NCBI GenBank assembly: GCA_902768985.1
Contig: CACXNA010000001.1
Span: forward strand, 62,001 to 126,000
Length of the DNA: 64,000 nucleotides
From: an uncultured Bacteroidia bacterium
GTDB taxonomy: Bacteria; Bacteroidota; Bacteroidia; Bacteroidales; UBA932
Direction: 5' to 3'
Shown here: piece by piece, positions 52,413 through 63,383 of the stretch
How the letters are laid out: every line of letters starts with the position of its first letter
How positions within the stretch are numbered: the stretch's first letter is position 1
The notes under the pieces: generated by a model
The model's database searches: none
Told to the model about the DNA's origin: nothing
What the model saw: only the letters and a program-made list of their open reading frames with translations
Translations under genes and position numbers: made by a program

Positions 52413-54851
52413 TTAGATGTTTGCGATGCTCATGATGTCGGCGAACACGCCGGCGGCAGTGACGTCCGCGCCCGCACCGTAGCCCTGGATGAGCATCGGG
52501 TGGCGGTTGTAGCGCTCGGTGGTCAGCAGGACGATGTTGTTGGAGCCGTCCAGCACGTAGAAGGAGTGCTGGTTCTCCACGGCCTGCAGGGAGACGGAGT
52601 ACTTGCCGTTCTCCATCTTGGCGACGAAACGCCAGCGCTTGCCTTCGGCTTCCAGCTTGCGGCGGCGCTCCTCGAAGCCGGCGTCGAGGGAGGGGAGCTT
52701 GGCCCAGAATTCCTCCTCGCTGCAGTCGAAGAAGTCCTTCGGAATGAAGAGGTTGGCCTCCACGTCCTCCTGGTTTACTTCATATCCCGCTTCGCGGGAA
52801 AGGATGACCAGCTTGCGGATGACGTCCTTGCCGGAGAGGTCGATGCGCGGGTCGGGCTCGGAGAAGCCCTGCTCCTTGGCCATGCGGACGGTCTGGCTGA
52901 AGGGAACGTCGGCGGACAGGGTGTTGAAAATGAAGTTGAGCGTGCCGCTCAGCACGGCCTCCAGTTTGAGGATGGTGTCGCCGGAGTTGCACAGGTCGTT
53001 GATCGTGCCGATGATGGGCAGGCCGGCGCCGACGTTGGTCTCGAAGAGCCACTTGACGTTGCGCTTGCGCGCGAGCTCCTTAAGCCGGCGGTAGTTCTCG
53101 TAGTCGGATGAGGCGGCGATCTTGTTGGCCGCGACCACCGAGATGCCGTGGTCGAAGAAGTCGCCGTAGAGCGCCGCGACGGCCGGGCTGGCCGTGCAGT
53201 CCACGAACACGGAATTGAAGATGTTCATGCCGATGATCTCCTCCTTGAGGCGCAGCGGGTCGGTCTCGATGCCGTCCTGCTGCAGGCGCTCCTGCCAGTG
53301 GGCGAGGTCGATGCCGGCGCGGTCGAAGACGGCGCGCGTGCTGCGGGCGATGCCCACGATGTTGATTTTAAGGCCGCGCGTGCGCATGAGCGTCTCGCGC
53401 TGCTGCGCGATCTGGGCGATCAGGCGGCCGCCGACGGTGCCGATGCCGCACAGGAAGAGGTTGAGTTCCTTATATTCGGACAGGAAGAAACTGTCATGGA
53501 TGACGTTGAGGGATTTGCGCAGCTGGCGGCGCTCCACGATGAAGGAGATGTTGGACTCGGCGGCGCCCTGAGCTAGGGCGATGACGCTGATGCCGTTGCG
53601 TCCCAGCGTGGTGAAGAGCTTGCCGGCGATGCCCGCGTGCTGCTTCATGTTCTCGCCGATCACGGCCACGGCGGCCAGCTCCTCGCGGATTTCCACCGGA
53701 TTGATGGCGCCGCTTTCGATCTCGCGGGCGAAGGCCTCGTCGAGAACTTCGCGGGCGCGGGCGGCGTCGGCGCGGCTGACGCCGATGGAGATACCCGTCT
53801 CGGAAGCCGACTGGCTGACGAGGAAGGCGCTGATCTGCTCCTGGGTGAGGGCGGCGAAGATGCGGGCGTCCACACCCACGATGCCGACCATGGAGGTGCC
53901 GGACAGGGTGATCAGGGCGATGTCGTCAATGGAGGAGATACCCTTGATGGAAGTGGTCCCGGGGGTAACGTTTTTCTTGATGATCGTTCCCTTTGCTTTC
54001 AAATTGAAAGTATTCTTGATGAGAATGGGGATCCCTTTCGCGCAAACTGGGTACAGGGTAGGAGGATACACCACTTTCGCTCCGAAATTACAGAGCTCCA
54101 TGGCCTCCTCGTAACTCATCTCGTCGATGACGTAGGAAGTCTTGATGATGCGCGGGTCGGCCGTCATGAAGCCGTCCACGTCGGTCCAGATCTCAAGCAG
54201 CTCGGCGTCGAGCGCCGCGGCGATCAGGCTGGCGGTGTAGTCGGAGCCGCCGCGCCCCAGCGTGGTGATCTCGCCGGTGGCTGCGTCGGAGGCGATGAAG
54301 CCCGGCACGACAGCTGATGCGCCGGCCTGGCTCCAGCCCTGGAAAGTCTTCTGAATCAGGTCGTAAGTGAGTCCCTGATCGACTTCGTCCCGGTGGCCGT
54401 GACGGCGGGTTTTGATGAAATCGACGGCGTCGTAACGCATGGCGCAGGGGAGGCATGCGGTGACGATGCGCGAGGAGAGCCGCTCGCCGAAGCTCATCAC
54501 TTCGTGCGAGATCTTCGTGGGGATGACCTGCAGCAGGTAAATGCCCTCGCAGATGCGCTCCAGCTGGTCCAGCAGGGTGTCCATCTCGGTCTCCACGGTC
54601 TTGACGGCCGCGGCGGGCACAACGGCCTCGCACACGGCACGGTGCCGTGCGCGCAGTTGCGCGACTTCGTCGCGGAATGCCGCATCGCCGGCCGCCGCCA
54701 GCTTGGAGGCACGGATCAGCTGGTCCGTGACGCCGCCGAGGGCGGAGACAACTACAATGGAGGGTTCCTGGCGGGAACTTACAATCTCTTTGACTCTGAG
54801 GATGCTCTCCGGTGTGCCCACCGAAGAACCGCCGAATTTCAGGATTTTCAT
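52413..54851 (-). CDS. thrA: Bifunctional aspartokinase / homoserine dehydrogenase
   Basis: 812 residues. Aspartokinase at 1-~290 (MKILKFGGSSVGTPESILRV, GRGGSDYTASL), two ACT regulatory repeats ~310-450, and homoserine dehydrogenase ~465-812 (LFLCGIGTVGGRLIAQI, VVAANKIAAS, EPDPRIDLSGKDVIRKLVIL). It catalyses the first and third steps of threonine synthesis. First gene of thrABC-asd-purU. In the 150-bp gap shared with divergent ilvD, a weak promoter (TTACTTTG with a TTG about 20 nt upstream) can be read; no leader peptide was found. Confidence 0.95.
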   Translation of the reverse strand: MKILKFGGSSVGTPESILRVKEIVSSRQEPSIVVVSALGGVTDQLIRASKLAAAGDAAFRDEVAQLRARHRAVCEAVVPAAAVKTVETEMDTLLDQLERICEGIYLLQVIPTKISHEVMSFGERLSSRIVTACLPCAMRYDAVDFIKTRRHGHRDEVDQGLTYDLIQKTFQGWSQAGASAVVPGFIASDAATGEITTLGRGGSDYTASLIAAALDAELLEIWTDVDGFMTADPRIIKTSYVIDEMSYEEAMELCNFGAKVVYPPTLYPVCAKGIPILIKNTFNLKAKGTIIKKNVTPGTTSIKGISSIDDIALITLSGTSMVGIVGVDARIFAALTQEQISAFLVSQSASETGISIGVSRADAARAREVLDEAFAREIESGAINPVEIREELAAVAVIGENMKQHAGIAGKLFTTLGRNGISVIALAQGAAESNISFIVERRQLRKSLNVIHDSFFLSEYKELNLFLCGIGTVGGRLIAQIAQQRETLMRTRGLKINIVGIARSTRAVFDRAGIDLAHWQERLQQDGIETDPLRLKEEIIGMNIFNSVFVDCTASPAVAALYGDFFDHGISVVAANKIAASSDYENYRRLKELARKRNVKWLFETNVGAGLPIIGTINDLCNSGDTILKLEAVLSGTLNFIFNTLSADVPFSQTVRMAKEQGFSEPDPRIDLSGKDVIRKLVILSREAGYEVNQEDVEANLFIPKDFFDCSEEEFWAKLPSLDAGFEERRRKLEAEGKRWRFVAKMENGKYSVSLQAVENQHSFYVLDGSNNIVLLTTERYNRHPMLIQGYGAGADVTAAGVFADIMSIANI

Positions 54852-55001
54852 GACTAACTAACGCGTTTATCCATCCCAAAGTAAAGCATTTTTTGGCAAT
54901 TTTTCAAAATTTTAATAAATATTTTGCACTTTCCTTGTTTTTTCCGCAAAAATTCCCGAGATTCGTGACCGGTAAGGGGTTTTTGTACCCCGCAGTTAGT
55001 T
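54852..55001. promoter_or_regulatory. Divergent control region thrA / ilvD
   Basis: A 150-bp AT-rich gap between the two divergent amino-acid operons. Facing thrA it holds TTACTTTG with TTG about 20 nt before it. Facing ilvD only a weak AATATTTTG is seen. GGGG/CCCC around 54976-54991 could form a small hairpin ahead of ilvD. No leader peptide rich in Thr, Ile, Leu or Val codons was found in either direction. Confidence 0.4.
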
Positions 55002-56831
55002 ATGAAATATCGTAGTAGTGTAACCTTCGAAGGCCGCAGAATGGCCGGGGCTCGTGCGCTCTGGATGGCGGACGGGATGAAGCGGAGCCAGTTCGGCAAG
55101 CCGGTCATCGCCATCGCCAATTCCTTTACGCAGTTTGTTCCCGGTCATACTCATCTTCACGATGCCGGCCAGATTGTCAAGGCCGAGATCGAGAAGCTGG
55201 GTTGCTTCGCGGCCGAATTCGACACGATCGCCGTGGACGATGGCATTGCCATGGGCCACGACGGCATGCTGTATTCCCTCCCGTCCCGCGACATCATCGC
55301 CGACAGCGTTGAATATATGGTTAACGCGCACAAGGCGGACGCGCTCGTGTGTATCAGCAACTGTGACAAGATCACTCCGGGCATGATGCTGGCCGCGATG
55401 CGGCTCAACATCCCGACCATCTTCGTGTCGGGCGGCCCGATGGAAGCCGGTGCGCTGGGCGATGCGAAGCTCGACCTGATCGACGCGATGATCAAATCCG
55501 CGGACCCCTCCGTCAGCGACGACCAGGTGGCAGAGATAGAAGCGCACGCCTGCCCGACCTGCGGCAGCTGCTCCGGCATGTTCACGGCCAACTCGATGAA
55601 CTGCCTCTCCGAGGCCATCGGCCTGGCCCTGCCCGGCAACGGCACCATCCTCGCCACGCACGCCATGCGCGCGGAACTCTTCCGCAAGGCGGCGCGCCAG
55701 ATCGTGGAGAACACCTACAAGTATTATAATGACGGCGACGAGTCCGTGCTGCCCCGCAGCATCGCCTCGCGCGCCGCGTTCCTCAACGCCATGACGCTCG
55801 ACATCGCCATGGGCGGCTCGACCAATACGGTCCTGCACCTGCTGGCCGTGGCGGCCGAGGCGGGCGCGGACTTCAAGATGGCCGACATCGACGCCCTGTC
55901 CCGCAAGGTCCCCTGCATCTGCAAGGTGGCCCCGAACACGGCGAAGTACCATATCCAGGACGTGGGCCGCGCCGGCGGCATCGTCTCCATCATGGCCGAG
56001 CTGGCCAAGGCCGGCCTGGTCGACACCACGCTCAAGCGCGTGGACGGCATGACCCTCGCCGAAGAGATCGACAAGTGGTGCATCCTCTCCCCGAATTGCA
56101 CGGAGGAGGCGAAGAATACCTATCGCGTCGCACCCTGCGGCCGTTTCAACATCGAGCTTGGCTCGCAGAAGATGTACTACGACAGCTTCGACACCGACCG
56201 CGCCGAAGGCTGCATCCGCGACGTGGCGCACGCCTACACCCGCGACGGCGGCCTGGCCGTACTCTTCGGCAACATCGCCCAGGACGGCTGCATCGTCAAG
56301 ACGGCCGGCGTGGACGAGAGCATTTTCCATTTCGAGGGCCCGGCCCGCGTGTTCGACTCCCAGGAGGCGGCGTGCGAGGGCATCCTCGGGGGCAAGGTGG
56401 GCAGCGGCGACGTGGTCGTCATCACCTACGAAGGCCCGAAGGGCGGCCCCGGCATGCAGGAAATGCTGTATCCGACTTCGTATATCAAATCAATGCACCT
56501 CGGTAAGGAGTGCGCCCTGCTGACGGACGGCCGTTTCAGCGGCGGCACCTCCGGCCTGAGCATCGGACATATTTCCCCCGAAGCGGCCTCCGGCGGCAAC
56601 ATCGCCTTGGTCCGCGACGGAGACATCATTGTGATTGACATCCCTTCCCGCAGCATCGCGGTGCGGCTCAGCGACGAGCAGCTCGCGGAGCGCCGCCGCG
56701 CGGAGGAGGCCCGGGGCCGCAAGGCCTTCACGCCGCCGTTCCGCCAGCGCGAGGTGTCCAAGAGCCTCAAGGCGTACGCCGCCATGGTGAGCAGCGCGGA
56801 CAAGGGAGCCATCCGGATCATTGAAGACTAA
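55002..56831 (+). CDS. ilvD: Dihydroxy-acid dehydratase
   Basis: 609 residues. Fe-S ligands in [16 protein letters not shown] and [20 protein letters not shown]; the C-terminal [20 protein letters not shown] is diagnostic. It dehydrates dihydroxy acids in Ile and Val synthesis. First gene of ilvDBNC-leuACD, divergent from thrA. Confidence 0.96.
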   Translation: MKYRSSVTFEGRRMAGARALWMADGMKRSQFGKPVIAIANSFTQFVPGHTHLHDAGQIVKAEIEKLGCFAAEFDTIAVDDGIAMGHDGMLYSLPSRDIIADSVEYMVNAHKADALVCISNCDKITPGMMLAAMRLNIPTIFVSGGPMEAGALGDAKLDLIDAMIKSADPSVSDDQVAEIEAHACPTCGSCSGMFTANSMNCLSEAIGLALPGNGTILATHAMRAELFRKAARQIVENTYKYYNDGDESVLPRSIASRAAFLNAMTLDIAMGGSTNTVLHLLAVAAEAGADFKMADIDALSRKVPCICKVAPNTAKYHIQDVGRAGGIVSIMAELAKAGLVDTTLKRVDGMTLAEEIDKWCILSPNCTEEAKNTYRVAPCGRFNIELGSQKMYYDSFDTDRAEGCIRDVAHAYTRDGGLAVLFGNIAQDGCIVKTAGVDESIFHFEGPARVFDSQEAACEGILGGKVGSGDVVVITYEGPKGGPGMQEMLYPTSYIKSMHLGKECALLTDGRFSGGTSGLSIGHISPEAASGGNIALVRDGDIIVIDIPSRSIAVRLSDEQLAERRRAEEARGRKAFTPPFRQREVSKSLKAYAAMVSSADKGAIRIIED

Positions 56832-56836
56832 AGCTT

Positions 56837-58555
56837 ATGGGACAGCGATTGACAGGAGCCGAGATTCTGCTGGAGTCTCTCATCGCCGAAGGGGTGGACA
56901 CCGTCTTCGGCTATCCGGGCGGTTCGATCATCACCGTCTATGACAAAATGTACAGCTACCAGGATCGTCTGAAGCACATCCTGGTGCGCCATGAGCAGGG
57001 TGCGATCCACGCCGCGCAGGGCTATGCCCGCGCCACGGGCCGCCCCGGCGTCGTGATCGTGACCTCGGGTCCGGGCGCCACCAACGTGATCACCGGCGTG
57101 GCCGATGCGATGGTGGATTCCACCCCGGTCATCGTGATCGCCGGCCAGGTGGGCAACGCCTCGCTGGGTACCGACGCCTTCCAGGAGACGGACGTGGTCG
57201 GCATGACCGGTCCGATCGACAAGTGGACCTACCAGATCCGCCGGCCCGAAGACGTGGCCCCGGCGGTCGCCAAAGCCTTCCACATCGCCTCCACGGGCCG
57301 TCCCGGCCCCGTGGTGCTGGACTTTACCAAGGACGCCCAGGTGGGCGTGGGCTGGTTCGAATACGAGAAATGCACGAACATCCGCAGCTATGCGCTGCCG
57401 GCGCCCGCCGACGAGGCGGCCCTGGACGCGGCGGCGGAGCTGATCGACAACGCCGAGCGCCCCTTCGTGGTGTTCGGCCAGGGCGTGGTGATTTCCCACG
57501 CGGAGGAGCAGCTGAAGGCCTTCCTGAAGAAGGGCGGCATTCCGGCGTGCTCCACGATGCTGGGCCTGAGCGCCCTGCCGTCCGATTTCCCTTATTATGT
57601 GGGCATGGCCGGCATGCACGGCAACGTGGCCTCCAACATGATGACGCAGAAGTGCGACGTGCTCATCGCCGTCGGCATGCGTTTCAGCGACCGCGTCACG
57701 GGCACGCCGTCCCACTATGCGCCGAACGCGAAGGTGATCCACATCGACGTGGACCGCACCGAGATCGGCAAGATCATTCCGGTCGACGTGGGCATCCTGG
57801 GCGACGCCGCCGAGGTGCTGGAGCGCCTGACCGCGAAGATCAAGTTCTCCTTCCACGACGAGTGGGCCGCTTCCGCGCGCCGCTACGACGCCGTGGAGAA
57901 GTCCAAGGTGGCCGCGCCCGAGACGACGCCCGACGAGGGCCCGATCAACATGGGCGAGGTGGTGTCCAAGGTGGCCGAACTGTCCGGCCGCAAGGCCATC
58001 ATCGTCACCGACGTGGGCCAGAACCAGCTGATGGGCGCCCGCTATTCGCGTTTCGCGGACACGCGCAGCTTCATCAGTTCCGGTGGCCTCGGCACGATGG
58101 GCTTCGGCCTGCCGGCTGCCATCGGCGCCAAGGTGGGAGAGCCCGACCGCCAGGTCTGCCTGTTCGTGGGCGACGGCGGCATCCAGATGACCATCCAGGA
58201 GCTCGGCACCATCATGCAGGAAGGGACGGCGGTCAAGATCGTCATCCTGAACAACAACTGGCTGGGCAACGTCCGCCAGTGGCAGGAGCTCTTCTTCGGC
58301 GAGCGCTACTCGCAGACGCGCCTGCTCAACCCGGACTACTCGCTGATCGCGAAAGCCTACGGCATCCGCTACCGCTGCGTGTCCGACCGCAAGGAGCTGG
58401 ACGAGGCGATCCGCGAAATGCTGGATGCGAAAGAGGCCTACATCCTCGACGCGCACGTGACCGAGATGGGCATGGTCTATCCGATGGTCCCCGGCGGACG
58501 CCGGCTGGACGAGATCCTGTTGAACAAAGATGAATGGTATCGCGATGGAGAATAG
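56837..58555 (+). CDS. ilvB: Acetolactate synthase, large subunit
   Basis: 572 residues, thiamine-diphosphate enzyme. The catalytic Glu lies in the N-terminal RHEQGAIHAAQGYARATG, and the ThDP/Mg motif is GDGGIQMTIQELGTIMQEG...ILNNNWLGNVRQWQ. It forms acetolactate or acetohydroxybutyrate. Starts 5 bp after ilvD. Confidence 0.96.
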   Translation: MGQRLTGAEILLESLIAEGVDTVFGYPGGSIITVYDKMYSYQDRLKHILVRHEQGAIHAAQGYARATGRPGVVIVTSGPGATNVITGVADAMVDSTPVIVIAGQVGNASLGTDAFQETDVVGMTGPIDKWTYQIRRPEDVAPAVAKAFHIASTGRPGPVVLDFTKDAQVGVGWFEYEKCTNIRSYALPAPADEAALDAAAELIDNAERPFVVFGQGVVISHAEEQLKAFLKKGGIPACSTMLGLSALPSDFPYYVGMAGMHGNVASNMMTQKCDVLIAVGMRFSDRVTGTPSHYAPNAKVIHIDVDRTEIGKIIPVDVGILGDAAEVLERLTAKIKFSFHDEWAASARRYDAVEKSKVAAPETTPDEGPINMGEVVSKVAELSGRKAIIVTDVGQNQLMGARYSRFADTRSFISSGGLGTMGFGLPAAIGAKVGEPDRQVCLFVGDGGIQMTIQELGTIMQEGTAVKIVILNNNWLGNVRQWQELFFGERYSQTRLLNPDYSLIAKAYGIRYRCVSDRKELDEAIREMLDAKEAYILDAHVTEMGMVYPMVPGGRRLDEILLNKDEWYRDGE

Positions 58556-58853
58556 CAATATGTATATCATCTCGGTGTACTCCGAGAACCAGGTGGGTCT
58601 GTTGAGCTCGATCTCCAACATCTTCACCCGCCGCGGCATCAACATCGAGAGCCTGACGGTGTTTCCGTCCGAGTTCCCGGGCATCCACCATTTCACCTTC
58701 CGGGCCATCACCACCGAGCGCGCCGCGCAGCAGGTGGTGGGCTTCATCGAGAAGAAGGTGGAGGTGGTGAAAGCCTTCTGCTTCCCGGACAATTCGACGA
58801 GCGCCGCCGAACACGGCATCATGGAAGAATATTTACAAAATAGAAACCAATAA
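58545..58853 (+). CDS. ilvN: Acetolactate synthase, small regulatory subunit
   Basis: 102 residues if started at MENSNMYIISV (overlapping ilvB by 11 bp). ATGs at 58530 and 58560 are alternatives, and the last has a GGAG 9 nt upstream. It is an ACT domain (YIISVYSENQVGLLSSISNIFTRRGINIESL) that carries valine feedback. It is shorter than the two-domain form of enteric bacteria. Confidence 0.9.
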   Translation: MENSNMYIISVYSENQVGLLSSISNIFTRRGINIESLTVFPSEFPGIHHFTFRAITTERAAQQVVGFIEKKVEVVKAFCFPDNSTSAAEHGIMEEYLQNRNQ

Positions 58854-58866
58854 AAACAAAAAGAGT

Positions 58867-59910
58867 ATGGCAAAGATGAATTTCGGCGGTGTGGTCGAGA
58901 ATGTCGTCACCCGCGATGAGTTTACGATCGAAAAGGCACGCGAAGTCCTCAAGAACGAAGTTGTGGCCGTGATCGGCTACGGTGTCCAGGGCCCTGGACA
59001 GTCCTTGAACCTCAAGGACAACGGCATCAACGTCATCGTCGGCCAGCGCCCCGGCAAGACCTACGACAAGGCTGTCGCTGACGGCTGGGTGCCCGGCAAG
59101 ACCCTCTTCAGCATCGAGGAAGCCTGCGAGAAGGCGACCGTGATCGAATACCTGCTCTCCGACGCCGCCCAGATCGCCCAGTGGCCCGTGGTCAAGAAGC
59201 ACCTGACCGCCGGCAAGGCGCTCTATTTCTCCCACGGCTTCGGCATCACATTCAACGACCGCACCGGCATCATTCCTCCGAAGGATGTCGACGTGATCAT
59301 GGTGGCCCCGAAGGGCTCCGGTACCTCCGTGCGCCGTCTGTTCCTGCAGGGCCGCGGCATCAACTCCTCCTTCGCCGTGTACCAGGACGCCACCGGCCGT
59401 GCGCTTGACCGCACCCTGGCCCTCGGTATCGCCATCGGCTCCGGCTACCTCTTCGAGACCGACTTCAAGCGTGAGGTCTACTCCGACCTGACCGGTGAGC
59501 GCGGCACGCTCATGGGCGCCATCCAGGGCATCCTGTCTGCCCAGTACGAAGTGCTCCGCGAGCATGGCCACTCCCCGTCGGAGGCCTTCAACGAGACCGT
59601 CGAGGAGCTGACCCAGTCCCTGATGCCGCTTTTCGCGGAGAAGGGTATGGACTGGATGTATGCCAATACTTCCACGACCGCCCAGCGCGGCGCCCTCGAC
59701 TGGATGGGCCCGTTCCACGACGCTACCAAGCCCGTGTTCGAGAAGCTCTACAACGAGGTTGCCAGCGGCCGTGAGGCCCAGCGTTCCATCGACTCCAACT
59801 CCAAGCCGGACTACCGCGAGGGTCTGGAGAAGGAACTGAAGGCCCTGCGCGACAGCGAACTCTGGCGCACCGGCGCCGCCGTCCGTGAACTGCGTCCTGA
59901 AAACAAGTAA
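58867..59910 (+). CDS. ilvC: Ketol-acid reductoisomerase
   Basis: 347 residues, class I. NADPH-binding [17 protein letters not shown], and [22 protein letters not shown] with Mg ligands. It rearranges and reduces acetolactate. It starts 13 bp after ilvN. Confidence 0.95.
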   Translation: MAKMNFGGVVENVVTRDEFTIEKAREVLKNEVVAVIGYGVQGPGQSLNLKDNGINVIVGQRPGKTYDKAVADGWVPGKTLFSIEEACEKATVIEYLLSDAAQIAQWPVVKKHLTAGKALYFSHGFGITFNDRTGIIPPKDVDVIMVAPKGSGTSVRRLFLQGRGINSSFAVYQDATGRALDRTLALGIAIGSGYLFETDFKREVYSDLTGERGTLMGAIQGILSAQYEVLREHGHSPSEAFNETVEELTQSLMPLFAEKGMDWMYANTSTTAQRGALDWMGPFHDATKPVFEKLYNEVASGREAQRSIDSNSKPDYREGLEKELKALRDSELWRTGAAVRELRPENK

Positions 59911-59915
59911 TCCCT

Positions 59916-61415
59916 ATGGATAACAACCGGATCTACATCTTCGACACCACCCTGCGCGACGGTGAACAGGTGCCCGGCTGCCAGCTCAACACCGTGGAGA
60001 AAATCCAGGTGGCGAAGGCGCTGGAGGAGCTCGGCGTGGATGTGATCGAGGCCGGCTTCCCGGTCTCGAGTCCCGGCGACTTCAACTCGGTCGTGGAGAT
60101 CTCCAAGGCCGTGACCTGGCCCACCGTCTGCGCCCTCACCCGGGCGGTGCAGAAGGATATCGACGCCGCGGTGGATGCGCTCAAGTTTGCGAAACACAAG
60201 CGCATCCACACCGGCATCGGTACTTCCGACTCACACATCCGCTACAAGTTCAACTCCACGCGGGAGGAGATCATGGAGCGGGCCGTGCGCGCCGTGAAGT
60301 ACGCCCGCCAGTTCGTCGACGACGTGGAGTTCTACGCCGAAGACGCCGGGCGCACCGACAACGCCTTCCTGGCGCAGGTGGTCGAGGCCGTGATCAAGGC
60401 CGGCGCCACCGTGGTGAACATTCCCGACACCACGGGCTACTGCCTGCCGGAGGAATACGGCGCCAAGATCAAATACCTGATGGAGCATGTGGACGGCATC
60501 GACAAGGCCATCCTCTCTACCCACTGCCACAACGACCTCGGCATGGCCACGGCCAACACGATGTCGGGCCTGCTGAACGGCGCCCGCCAGTGCGAGGTGA
60601 CGATCAACGGCGTGGGCGAGCGCGCGGGCAACACCGCGCTCGAGGAGATCGCCATGATCCTGAAGAGCCATTCCGACATTCCCCTCCAGACCAATATCAA
60701 CACGACGCGCATCTATCCGGTCAGCCGGATGGTGTCGAGCCTGATGAACATGCCCGTGCAGGCCAACAAGGCCATCGTGGGTCGCAACGCCTTCGCACAC
60801 TCGTCCGGTATCCACCAGGACGGCGTGCTCAAGGAGGTGAGCACCTACGAGATCATCGATCCGAAGGACATCGGCCTGGACGACAACAACATCGTGCTGA
60901 CGGCCCGCAGTGGCCATGCCGCCCTGCGCTACCGCCTGGAGACCCTGGGCATCAAGCTGACCGACGAGAAGCTGGATGCCTTCTACCAGGAGTTCCTCAA
61001 GCTGGCCGACAAGAAGAAGCAGGTCAACGACGACGACCTGCTCGTGCTGGCCGGCGCCGAGCGCGCGGCCGTGGCCCACATCAAGCTGGACTACCTCCAG
61101 GTGACGAGCGGCAAGGGCCTCAAGCCCGTCGCGAGCATCGGCCTGGACATCGCCGGCGAGAAGTTCGAGGGCGCGGCCCAGGGCAACGGACCGGTCGACG
61201 CCGCCATCAATGCGCTCAAGACCATCGTCCACCGCCAGATGGTGATCAAGGAATTCACCATCCAGAACATCACCAAGGGCTCGGACGACGTGGCGAAGGT
61301 GCACATGCAGGTGGAGCACGAGGGGCACGTCTACTACGGCTTCGGCGCCAACACGGACATCGTGACCGGTTCCGTGGAGGCTTACATTGACTGTATCAAC
61401 AAATTCCAGAACTAG
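59916..61415 (+). CDS. leuA: 2-isopropylmalate synthase
   Basis: 499 residues, full length with catalytic TIM barrel ([17 protein letters not shown]; metal-binding [19 protein letters not shown]) and the C-terminal LeuA allosteric dimer domain (from ~390), so feedback by leucine is expected. It condenses ketoisovalerate with acetyl-CoA. Starts 5 bp after ilvC. Confidence 0.95.
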   Translation: MDNNRIYIFDTTLRDGEQVPGCQLNTVEKIQVAKALEELGVDVIEAGFPVSSPGDFNSVVEISKAVTWPTVCALTRAVQKDIDAAVDALKFAKHKRIHTGIGTSDSHIRYKFNSTREEIMERAVRAVKYARQFVDDVEFYAEDAGRTDNAFLAQVVEAVIKAGATVVNIPDTTGYCLPEEYGAKIKYLMEHVDGIDKAILSTHCHNDLGMATANTMSGLLNGARQCEVTINGVGERAGNTALEEIAMILKSHSDIPLQTNINTTRIYPVSRMVSSLMNMPVQANKAIVGRNAFAHSSGIHQDGVLKEVSTYEIIDPKDIGLDDNNIVLTARSGHAALRYRLETLGIKLTDEKLDAFYQEFLKLADKKKQVNDDDLLVLAGAERAAVAHIKLDYLQVTSGKGLKPVASIGLDIAGEKFEGAAQGNGPVDAAINALKTIVHRQMVIKEFTIQNITKGSDDVAKVHMQVEHEGHVYYGFGANTDIVTGSVEAYIDCINKFQN

Positions 61416-61419
61416 GAGA

Positions 61420-62787
61420 ATGAATACGCTTTTCGACAAAATCTGGGACGCCCACGTGGTCTCGCTCATCGAGGACGGTCCGACCCAGCTCTACATCGAC
61501 CGGCTGTACTGCCACGAGGTCACGAGCCCGCAGGCCTTCGACGGCCTGCGCGCCCGGGGGATCAAGTGCCTGCGCCCGCAGCAGATCTTCTGCATGCCGG
61601 ACCACAACACGCCCACCCACGACCAGGACAAGCCGATCGAGGATCCCGTGTCCAAGGCCCAGGTGGATGCGCTCGCGCGCAACGCCGCCGAGTTCGGCCT
61701 CACGCATTACGGGATGATGAGCCCGGATAACGGCATCATCCACGTGGTGGGTCCGGAGAAGGGACTCTCGCTGCCGGGCATGACCATCGTCTGCGGCGAC
61801 TCGCATACTTCCACCCATGGCGCCATGGGCGCCGTCGCCTTCGGCATCGGCACGAGCGAGGTGGAGATGGTGCTGGCCTCCCAGTGCATCCTGCAGCAGA
61901 AACCCAAGTCGATGAGCATCCGCATCGAGGGCACGCTCGGCAAGGGCGTGACCGCCAAGGACATCGCCCTCTACCTGATGATGAAGCTCACCACGAGCGG
62001 CGCCACGGGCTACTTCGTGGAGTACCGCGGCAGCGCCGTGCGCGCGCTCTCGATGGAGGGCCGCCTGACGCTCTGCAACCTCTCCATCGAGATGGGAGCG
62101 CGCGGCGGTTTCATCGCCCCGGACGAGACCACCTTCGCCTACCTCAAGGGGCGCGAGTATGCGCCGAAGGGGGAGGCCTGGGACAAGGCCGTGGCCTACT
62201 GGAAGACCCTGCGCAGCGGCGACGACGCCGTCTTCGACAAGGAGCTTGTCTTCGACGCGGCCGACATCGCCCCGATGATCACCTACGGCACCAACCCGGG
62301 CATGGGTATCCCCGTGAGTGGAAGCATCCCTGCAGATGCCACGCCGAAAGCGTTGAATTACATGGGATTCCAGGCGGGACAAAAACTGCTTGGACATCCC
62401 GTCGACTATGTCTTCCTCGGCGCCTGCACCAATGGCCGCATCGAGGACTTCCGGGCCTTCGCCTCGCTGGTGAAGGGTCGTCACAAGGCCGCCGGCGTGA
62501 CCGCCTGGCTGGTGCCCGGCTCCTGGGCCGTGAAGCGCCAGATCGAGGAGGAGGGGCTGGACAAGCAGCTCGCGGAAGCGGGCTTCGAGGTTCGTCAGCC
62601 CGGCTGCTCTGCCTGCCTCGCGATGAACGACGACAAGATCCCCGCCGGGAAATATGCCGTCAGCACGAGCAACCGTAATTTTGAGGGCCGCCAGGGCCCC
62701 GGCTCCCGCACCATGCTTGCCAGTCCGCTGACCGCGGCGGCCGCGGCCGTCACGGGTGTTGTAACCGATCCCAGAACGCTATTATGA
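61420..62787 (+). CDS. leuC: 3-isopropylmalate dehydratase, large subunit
   Basis: 455 residues from [14 protein letters not shown]. This start is supported by AGGAG just upstream; an in-frame ATG at 61387 lies in leuA. Aconitase fold with Fe-S ligands in [14 protein letters not shown] and [12 protein letters not shown], and [13 protein letters not shown]. Works with LeuD. Confidence 0.95.
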   Translation: MNTLFDKIWDAHVVSLIEDGPTQLYIDRLYCHEVTSPQAFDGLRARGIKCLRPQQIFCMPDHNTPTHDQDKPIEDPVSKAQVDALARNAAEFGLTHYGMMSPDNGIIHVVGPEKGLSLPGMTIVCGDSHTSTHGAMGAVAFGIGTSEVEMVLASQCILQQKPKSMSIRIEGTLGKGVTAKDIALYLMMKLTTSGATGYFVEYRGSAVRALSMEGRLTLCNLSIEMGARGGFIAPDETTFAYLKGREYAPKGEAWDKAVAYWKTLRSGDDAVFDKELVFDAADIAPMITYGTNPGMGIPVSGSIPADATPKALNYMGFQAGQKLLGHPVDYVFLGACTNGRIEDFRAFASLVKGRHKAAGVTAWLVPGSWAVKRQIEEEGLDKQLAEAGFEVRQPGCSACLAMNDDKIPAGKYAVSTSNRNFEGRQGPGSRTMLASPLTAAAAAVTGVVTDPRTLL

Positions 62788-63383
62788 AACAGAAATTCGA
62801 CATCATAGAGAGCACTTGCGTGCCGCTTCCGCTGGAGAACGTGGACACGGACCAGATCATCCCGGCCCGCTTCCTGAAGGCTACTACGCGGGAGGAGAAG
62901 TTTTTTGGCGACAACCTGTTCCGCGACTGGCGCTTCAATGCCGACGGCACGCCCAAGAAGGATTTCGTGCTGAACGATCCCCGCTACGGCGGCTGCATCC
63001 TGGTGGCCGGCAAGAACTTCGGCTCCGGCTCGAGCCGTGAGCACGCCGCCTGGGCCATCGCCGGTTACGGCTTCCGGGTGGTGATCTCCAGCTTCTTCGC
63101 CGACATCCACAAGAACAACGAACTCAACAACTTCGTGCTGCCGGTGGTGGTCTCGGAGGCGTTCCTGCAGGAACTCTTCGACAGCATCGCCGCCGACCCG
63201 AAGATGCAGGTGCGCGTCGACGTTCCCGCCCAGACGGTGACCAACCTGGCCACCGGCCGCAGCGAGAAGTTCGAACTCAACGCCTATAAGAAATATTGCT
63301 TGACTAACGCATTAGATGATATAGATTATCTTCTTGAAAATAAGTCAAAAATTGAACAATTTGAGAGAAATAGACAAGGCTAG
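62784..63383 (+). CDS. leuD: 3-isopropylmalate dehydratase, small subunit
   Basis: 199 residues. [13 protein letters not shown] and the swivel-domain motif [17 protein letters not shown]. It overlaps leuC by 4 bp. The last residues (FERNRQG) sit on the edge of a palindromic repeat, so the native C-terminus may have been altered slightly. Confidence 0.95.
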   Translation: MKQKFDIIESTCVPLPLENVDTDQIIPARFLKATTREEKFFGDNLFRDWRFNADGTPKKDFVLNDPRYGGCILVAGKNFGSGSSREHAAWAIAGYGFRVVISSFFADIHKNNELNNFVLPVVVSEAFLQELFDSIAADPKMQVRVDVPAQTVTNLATGRSEKFELNAYKKYCLTNALDDIDYLLENKSKIEQFERNRQG

